Shown piece after piece: positions 60,113-64,000 of a DNA stretch of 64,000 nucleotides. This stretch comes from an uncultured Opitutaceae bacterium (GTDB lineage Bacteria; Verrucomicrobiota; Verrucomicrobiia; Opitutales; Opitutaceae). Under the pieces are notes generated by a model, which was not told where the DNA came from, made no database searches, and worked only from the letters and a program-made list of their open reading frames with translations. How positions within the stretch are numbered: the first letter of the stretch is position 1; every line of letters starts with the position of its first letter. The translations under genes were made by a program, and so were the position numbers. Location of the stretch: NCBI GenBank assembly GCA_951813085.1, contig OX638348.1:434001-498000 (forward strand), given 5' to 3'.

Positions 60113-61174
60113 CTATCCCGTCCCCTTTATTTTCCCATTGCCGGATAGCAGCACTGCGATGGGTCGCGTTTGGGGGAAGTGCGAGCAGATGATCATGGCG
60201 ATTACCGTGATGGGAACGCAAAGGAACATTCCGGGCACTCCCCAGAGCGATCCCCAGAGGCTGAGAGAAAGGAGAATCACGAGTGGGCTCAAATTGAGCG
60301 AGTTGCCCATCAGCTTGGGCTCTAGCAAATTGCCTACGAGCCCTTGAGCTGCGACGATGCCTCCAATCGCAATGCCGATCATTGTCGGATCCTCGAATTG
60401 GATGAGCGCTAGAATCGATGGAAATGCAGTCGCGAGTATGGAACCGACGGTGGGTATGAAATTGAAGAAGAAAATCAGCATCGCCCAGAAGGCCGCAAAA
60501 TCTAAGCCGACGAGCGCCATGACCCCATAGCTGCAAAGTCCTGTGGTAAGGCTGGTGAACGTCTTTATCCCGATGTACTTGCGCGTGTCCTCGTCGATCT
60601 GCTTGATGATCTTGAACACTTCGTTTTCCTTGATGTTCCCGCGGGCCATTCCTCGTATCTTGGGACCGAAGCTACGTTGCTCCAAAAATAGGAACATGAC
60701 GTAGATGCTGATGAGGCCCGCATTTCCCGCCAGGCTCCCAAGGGCGCCCGCGACGCTCTTGATGAGGGCGCTAATATCGAACTGACCGACGAATTCCTTG
60801 AGGGGAGGGGGCTCGTCGAACGGGAGCCATTGATAAATCTTGTCGATCAAGGGCTCGATTTTCTCCTGGTAATCGGGAGCGACTCGAACGACCTCGCTCA
60901 CGTTCTTGGTGATGAAGTTGAAGAATACTCCCAGGATAGCGACGATGACGATTACCGATGCGATATAGCGGAAGGATGCCGGAAGGGAGCGGCCCCTGAT
61001 CTTCAGCTTCATGATGGCGAACGAGAGCACGTTGATCAGGTACCAGATGAAAACGGCGAGGATTAGTGGAATGATCAGCTTCTGCCCGATGTAGAGGACG
61101 AAAAATACGGTGATCGTAATTCCGAGCCAGAGAAAGGAACGGAGGAGAGGAGAGGTGGGAGCCTGAGGGTTCAT
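60113..61174 (-). CDS. AI-2E (PerM/YhhQ-type) family transporter
   Basis: About 353 residues from the ATG at 61174 (MNPQAPTSPLLRS); the frame opens further at 61240, but that part is unlike a family N-terminus. Seven to eight membrane helices with a long loop at about 75-150; FFFNFIPTVGSILATAFPSILALI is the conserved AI-2E segment. Some family members export autoinducer-2 and others are Na+/H+ antiporters, so substrate cannot be assigned. Single gene; 377 bases without a gene follow. Confidence 0.9.
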   Translation of the reverse strand: MNPQAPTSPLLRSFLWLGITITVFFVLYIGQKLIIPLILAVFIWYLINVLSFAIMKLKIRGRSLPASFRYIASVIVIVAILGVFFNFITKNVSEVVRVAPDYQEKIEPLIDKIYQWLPFDEPPPLKEFVGQFDISALIKSVAGALGSLAGNAGLISIYVMFLFLEQRSFGPKIRGMARGNIKENEVFKIIKQIDEDTRKYIGIKTFTSLTTGLCSYGVMALVGLDFAAFWAMLIFFFNFIPTVGSILATAFPSILALIQFEDPTMIGIAIGGIVAAQGLVGNLLEPKLMGNSLNLSPLVILLSLSLWGSLWGVPGMFLCVPITVIAMIICSHFPQTRPIAVLLSGNGKIKGTG

Positions 61175-61430
61175 GGGAGGAGAAAGTCCTTGGCACTGTG
61201 TAGCAGGCCTCTCGGAAAATCCAGTTCGAATCGTGGCCAATGGCCGTTAATCTCTCATTGAGCTCAACCTTAACTGCATGGAATTCAATGGGTTTAAGAA
61301 TCCGCAGAATTCGGAACCAAATGAAGCAGAAAATGGTCTCATTCAAAAGCCGGTGTACTTCGTTCGTATGAATGGGTGAAATATTTTTTTCTGGAGTGGA
61401 TTTGAGGAACCCAGAAAACTAGAGGAGGGC

Positions 61431-61460
61431 CCGGGCGGATGGGGATTCGCCCGGATTTTT
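61431..61460 (+). terminator. Terminator-like hairpin in the 61175-61551 gap
   Basis: In the 377-base gap between the divergent AI-2E and hisC genes a 7-bp GC-rich inverted repeat (61431-61437 and 61448-61454) with a 10-base loop is followed by A and five T (61456-61460). It points along the plus strand, 91 bases before the hisC start, so it may end a short leader or a small RNA. The same 10-mer GAGGGCCCGG occurs at 61425-61434 and 61486-61495; its GGGCCC core can pair between the two copies. I see nothing else in the gap. Confidence 0.55.
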
Positions 61461-61551
61461 CGTGCTCAACGCAGAGCGACTATCTGAGGGCCCGGCGCTT
61501 AACTAGGCTTGCGGCGATTGCGGAATTCAGTTTGGTCAGTGGGGTTTCAGA

Positions 61552-62661
61552 ATGACGTTATCCTATTCAGATTTAGTTAAGCCGGAATTGCTCTCTCAGC
61601 CGGTCTATCAACCCGGCAAGCCAATCGACGAAGTCGCGCGAGAATTGGGTTTGGACCCAGCCTCCGTCCTCAAGCTTGCCTCCAATGAAAATCCGCTGGG
61701 GGCCTCGCCTAAGGCGATTGCCGCTGGCAAGGACGCGTTGAATGAAGTCGAATTGTATCCAGACGGTGGATGCTATCGACTTAAAGAAAAGCTGGCCTCT
61801 TCCCTTGAGGTGGATCCGGAACAGATTGTCATTGGGAATGGTTCAAACGAAATTCTCGAATTGATTGGCCACGCATTCATTGGAAATGGCGACGAGGTGG
61901 TAATGGGTGAAGGCGCATTCATCGTATACAAGTTGGTATCATTGCTTTTCGGAGGAATTCCCGTCGAGGTGCCGACGCGCAACTATCGTCACGATTTAGG
62001 AGGCATGGTCGATGTGGTAAACTCGAAAACGCGGGTCGTTTTTCTAGCAAGTCCCGATAACCCGAGTGGGTCCGCTAATACGAATGAAGAGATTCTAGAA
62101 TTGATTGATGCTTTGCCTGACCATGTTTTGCTTGTCCTGGATGGGGCGTATTCAGAATACTTGGATGATCCGATAGACTTGCGTTCGGCGATCGCGAAGG
62201 GGAAACGTGTATTTTGCACGCGTACGTTTTCAAAAATCTATGGGCTGGCGGGATTGCGTATCGGCTATGGCTATGGGAACGCAGATTTGATAGAGCTCCT
62301 GAATCGTACTCGCGCCCCATTCAACGTGAATGCGATTGCTCAGGCTGCTGCCCTAGCTGCTCTCGACGACAAGTCATTTGTCGAGAAAAGCCGCGAGATG
62401 AACGCGACTGGACTGCGACAGCTGGAAACCGGAATGAGTGCATTGAATATTGAATACATTGAGAGTTCCGCGAACTTCGTATCCGCCAAAGTCGGAAATG
62501 GAAACCAGGCCTTTGAAGCGATGCAGAAAGATGGAGTCATCGTTCGCCCTCTGGCGCCTTATGGGATGAGCGATTGGATTCGAGTGACGGTAGGCTTGGA
62601 AGACCAGAATCGCCGTGCCTTGGAATCTCTCACTTCGTTCTTGAGTACTCAGGGCGGGTAG
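61552..62661 (+). CDS. hisC: Histidinol-phosphate aminotransferase
   Basis: A 369-residue fold-type I PLP aminotransferase. LASNENPLGASPKAIAA is the N-terminal substrate motif, YPDGGCYRLKEKLA follows, the PLP aspartate and tyrosine are in LVLDGAYSEYLDD, the PLP lysine is in TRTFSKIYGLAGLRIGYG, and IVRPLAPYGMSDWIRVTVG near the end holds the phosphate-binding Arg. HisC makes histidinol phosphate in histidine synthesis; no other his gene is in the window. Length is typical. A second role in phenylalanine/tyrosine transamination is known for some homologues. Confidence 0.92.
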   Translation: MTLSYSDLVKPELLSQPVYQPGKPIDEVARELGLDPASVLKLASNENPLGASPKAIAAGKDALNEVELYPDGGCYRLKEKLASSLEVDPEQIVIGNGSNEILELIGHAFIGNGDEVVMGEGAFIVYKLVSLLFGGIPVEVPTRNYRHDLGGMVDVVNSKTRVVFLASPDNPSGSANTNEEILELIDALPDHVLLVLDGAYSEYLDDPIDLRSAIAKGKRVFCTRTFSKIYGLAGLRIGYGYGNADLIELLNRTRAPFNVNAIAQAAALAALDDKSFVEKSREMNATGLRQLETGMSALNIEYIESSANFVSAKVGNGNQAFEAMQKDGVIVRPLAPYGMSDWIRVTVGLEDQNRRALESLTSFLSTQGG

Positions 62662-62699
62662 CGGCATTGTAGAGTCTTGCATCGTTTTTCGATACGCTA

Positions 62700-63476
62700 G
62701 TGAACTTCTCTTCGAACGAATTGATTCTATTCGGGATAGCCGTTTTCGCTTTTCTCGTTTTGAACGCTGTATTTGTCGCGACGGAGTTCAGCTTGTTGAA
62801 ACTCCGCTTTACCCGCTTCGGTACGGGGGAAATGGATGAAGCTAAGGAGTCGAAGCCAGTGGCCGACTTGCTCGATGACATGAGCGGTAGCTTGAAGATC
62901 CTTCGCTTGGGGGTCACCTTGAGCACGATTGCGATCGGATTTCTGTTTGCTCCGCTCACTTTGGCCGGACTTCGGAGTTTGGATTGGTTTGGCGAGTATC
63001 AGATTCGCGCAGCGATGACGCTGGGTTTCGTGATCGCGGTAAGCGTTCATTTCATTTTCGGTGAGTTGATTCCCCGCGCTATGGCCATGCAGAACCCCGT
63101 TCGAGCTCTGCATGTCACGGTCCCGCTGGTGCGGTTGTTTCGTTTTCTGGCTCAGCCCTTTTCAATCGCTTACAATAGAGCCTCCCGATTCGTCCTGAAA
63201 GCGCTTCGACTCAATCCCGATTCAGACTTGAATCTTATAAGCGTCGATTCGCAGATACGCTCACTGGTCAGCAATGGCGAGGAGTTGCCCGAGGTAACGC
63301 AGAGCATATTGAGCAATGCGATGGATTTGAGGAAGCGGGTCGCTCATGACATCATGATTCCGAGGAATCAGCTCAAGTTTTTCGATGTGGAGGACACGAT
63401 GGACGAAAACCTGAAGGTGGCTCGCGATACGGGCCATACGCGCTTTCCGGTTTGCGAACGCGACTTGGATCAGTGA
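62700..63476 (+). CDS. CNNM/CorC (HlyC/TlyC) family membrane protein, N-terminal part before in-frame TGA
   Basis: GTG start at 62700. The 258 residues have an N-terminal DUF21/CNNM membrane domain (about residues 6-180, four helices starting LILFGIAVFAFLVLNAVFVATEFSLLK) and the beginning of a CBS pair (DIMIPRNQLKFFDVEDTMDENLKVARDTGHTRFP). A TGA stop follows CERDLDQ at 63474-63476, but the same frame goes on for more than 170 further codons, so this is likely the front half of one gene. Family members are thought to move Mg or Co ions. Confidence 0.8.
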   Translation: MNFSSNELILFGIAVFAFLVLNAVFVATEFSLLKLRFTRFGTGEMDEAKESKPVADLLDDMSGSLKILRLGVTLSTIAIGFLFAPLTLAGLRSLDWFGEYQIRAAMTLGFVIAVSVHFIFGELIPRAMAMQNPVRALHVTVPLVRLFRFLAQPFSIAYNRASRFVLKALRLNPDSDLNLISVDSQIRSLVSNGEELPEVTQSILSNAMDLRKRVAHDIMIPRNQLKFFDVEDTMDENLKVARDTGHTRFPVCERDLDQ

Positions 63477-64000
63477 GTAGGGATCGTGCACATCAAGGAT
63501 GTTTTTCGCATTGATAAGCCCACGGGAGAGATCGACTTGAACGAACTGAAACGACCGATCGCGCGATTTTCAGTGGATGAGCCGCTCGAAGCGGTGCTGC
63601 AGGGATTCTTGAAGCAAAAGCAGCATTTCGCCTTGTTGATTGACGAGTTCGGGGGCGCCGTTGGGGCGGTCACTCTAGAGGATGTGGTTGAGGAGCTCGT
63701 AGGCGAGATTCAGGACGAATTCGACCGAGATCGGGAAATGATCTCCAAACTGGGAGACAACGCATTCCTTGTCGACGGACTAACGCCGTTGCACGATGTC
63801 TCCGAGGAGATTGGAATTGAACTGGAGTCCGAGGAAGTTTCCACATTTGGCGGCTATATCACCTTGAGAATGGGCCGAATGCCGCGTCTCAATGAGGTGT
63901 TCACTATCGATCGCCTCGAAATAACGGCTGGCAACGTCGACGAGCGGCGCGTGATCGCGGCAACCGTTCAAGTGCTGGAAGAAGGCGACACCGAAGAAGA
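63477..64000 (+). pseudogene. Downstream remainder of the CNNM/CorC gene, past an in-frame TGA
   Basis: In the same reading frame as 62700-63473, directly after TGA: VGIVHIKDVFRI finishes the first CBS domain, LIDEFGGAVGAVTLEDVVEELVG is the second CBS domain typical of CorC/HlyC proteins, and the CorC/HlyC C-terminal transporter-associated domain starts near GDNAFLVDGLTPLHDV. There is no other stop or shift through 64000, where the window ends; so the lesion is one codon. A GTG at 63489 could be an internal start. Explanations: nonsense mutation, sequence error or TGA readthrough. Confidence 0.75.

Noticed and set aside
63474-63476. Selenocysteine at the TGA in the CNNM/CorC gene
   Set aside because: The aligned position is hydrophobic in the family, and I saw no obvious SECIS-like hairpin directly downstream.
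1-64000. tRNA, rRNA, CRISPR array, transposase or phage elements
   Set aside because: I looked for conserved tRNA arms, regular spacer repeats, integrase or transposase motifs and found none that hold up.

Overview
The window looks like a chromosomal segment of a marine or aquatic Verrucomicrobiota bacterium, most likely class Opitutae (Puniceicoccales/Pelagicoccus-like). This placement is an inference from gene content: DUF5069, DUF6370 and exported DinB proteins, a sulfatase, FG-GAP and PQQ-type beta-propeller proteins, a Tat-exported Gfo/Idh oxidoreductase and a plant/cyanobacterial-type IspH. It is Gram-negative (lipoproteins, a TonB-dependent receptor, KpsF/GutQ-type sugar-phosphate isomerase). 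I saw no tRNA, rRNA, CRISPR array, insertion sequence, integrase or phage gene.

Layout. 1-10.7 kb: a minus-strand ECF-sigma operon (sigma factor, membrane-anchored putative anti-sigma, an HtrA-like protein lacking its catalytic residues, YjbQ), then polyprenyl synthase, KpsF/GutQ isomerase, a LysM lipoprotein, a GreA/GreB-like protein, a glycoside-hydrolase-like protein, DUF5069, a LURP-one/scramblase-like protein and a Cys/Met-metabolism PLP enzyme. 10.8-16.5 kb: exonuclease III, YkvA-like protein, EamA transporter, a class-IV aminotransferase overlapping a P-loop sulfotransferase-like gene, DUF6370 and a Gfo/Idh oxidoreductase. 16.7-23.9 kb: a striking secreted Ser/Arg-rich, His/Cys-repeat, TPR protein, then EF-hand, FG-GAP, DinB, sulfatase and MarR genes.

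24.2-45.8 kb: an unbroken run of 17 plus-strand genes, often overlapping or a few bases apart, divergent from the MarR gene. It holds two exported PQQ-type beta-propellers, a DUF3311/sodium-solute symporter pair, an acyl-adenylating enzyme, an aldehyde dehydrogenase-fold reductase, an iron-type alcohol dehydrogenase, a propeller lipoprotein, a HemN/HemW-like radical SAM enzyme, a chorismate-lyase-like protein, a halogenase-family flavoprotein, a glycosyltransferase, a hotdog thioesterase, a short EamA-type transporter, a second PaaK-like ligase and an ABC ATPase with a giant FtsX-type permease. I read this as an undescribed pathway, probably activating, reducing and decorating an aromatic or acyl acid and moving it across membranes. 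The product is unknown. 45.8-55.6 kb continues the periplasmic redox theme: two more propellers, a quinohemoprotein PQQ dehydrogenase divergent from a TonB-dependent receptor, another propeller and a sugar-isomerase-like TIM barrel.

55.8-64 kb is housekeeping: SulP transporter, IspH with a long N-terminal extension, an FmdB-like protein, an AI-2E family permease, HisC, and a CNNM/CorC-family membrane protein whose frame is broken by one TGA and continues to the window edge.
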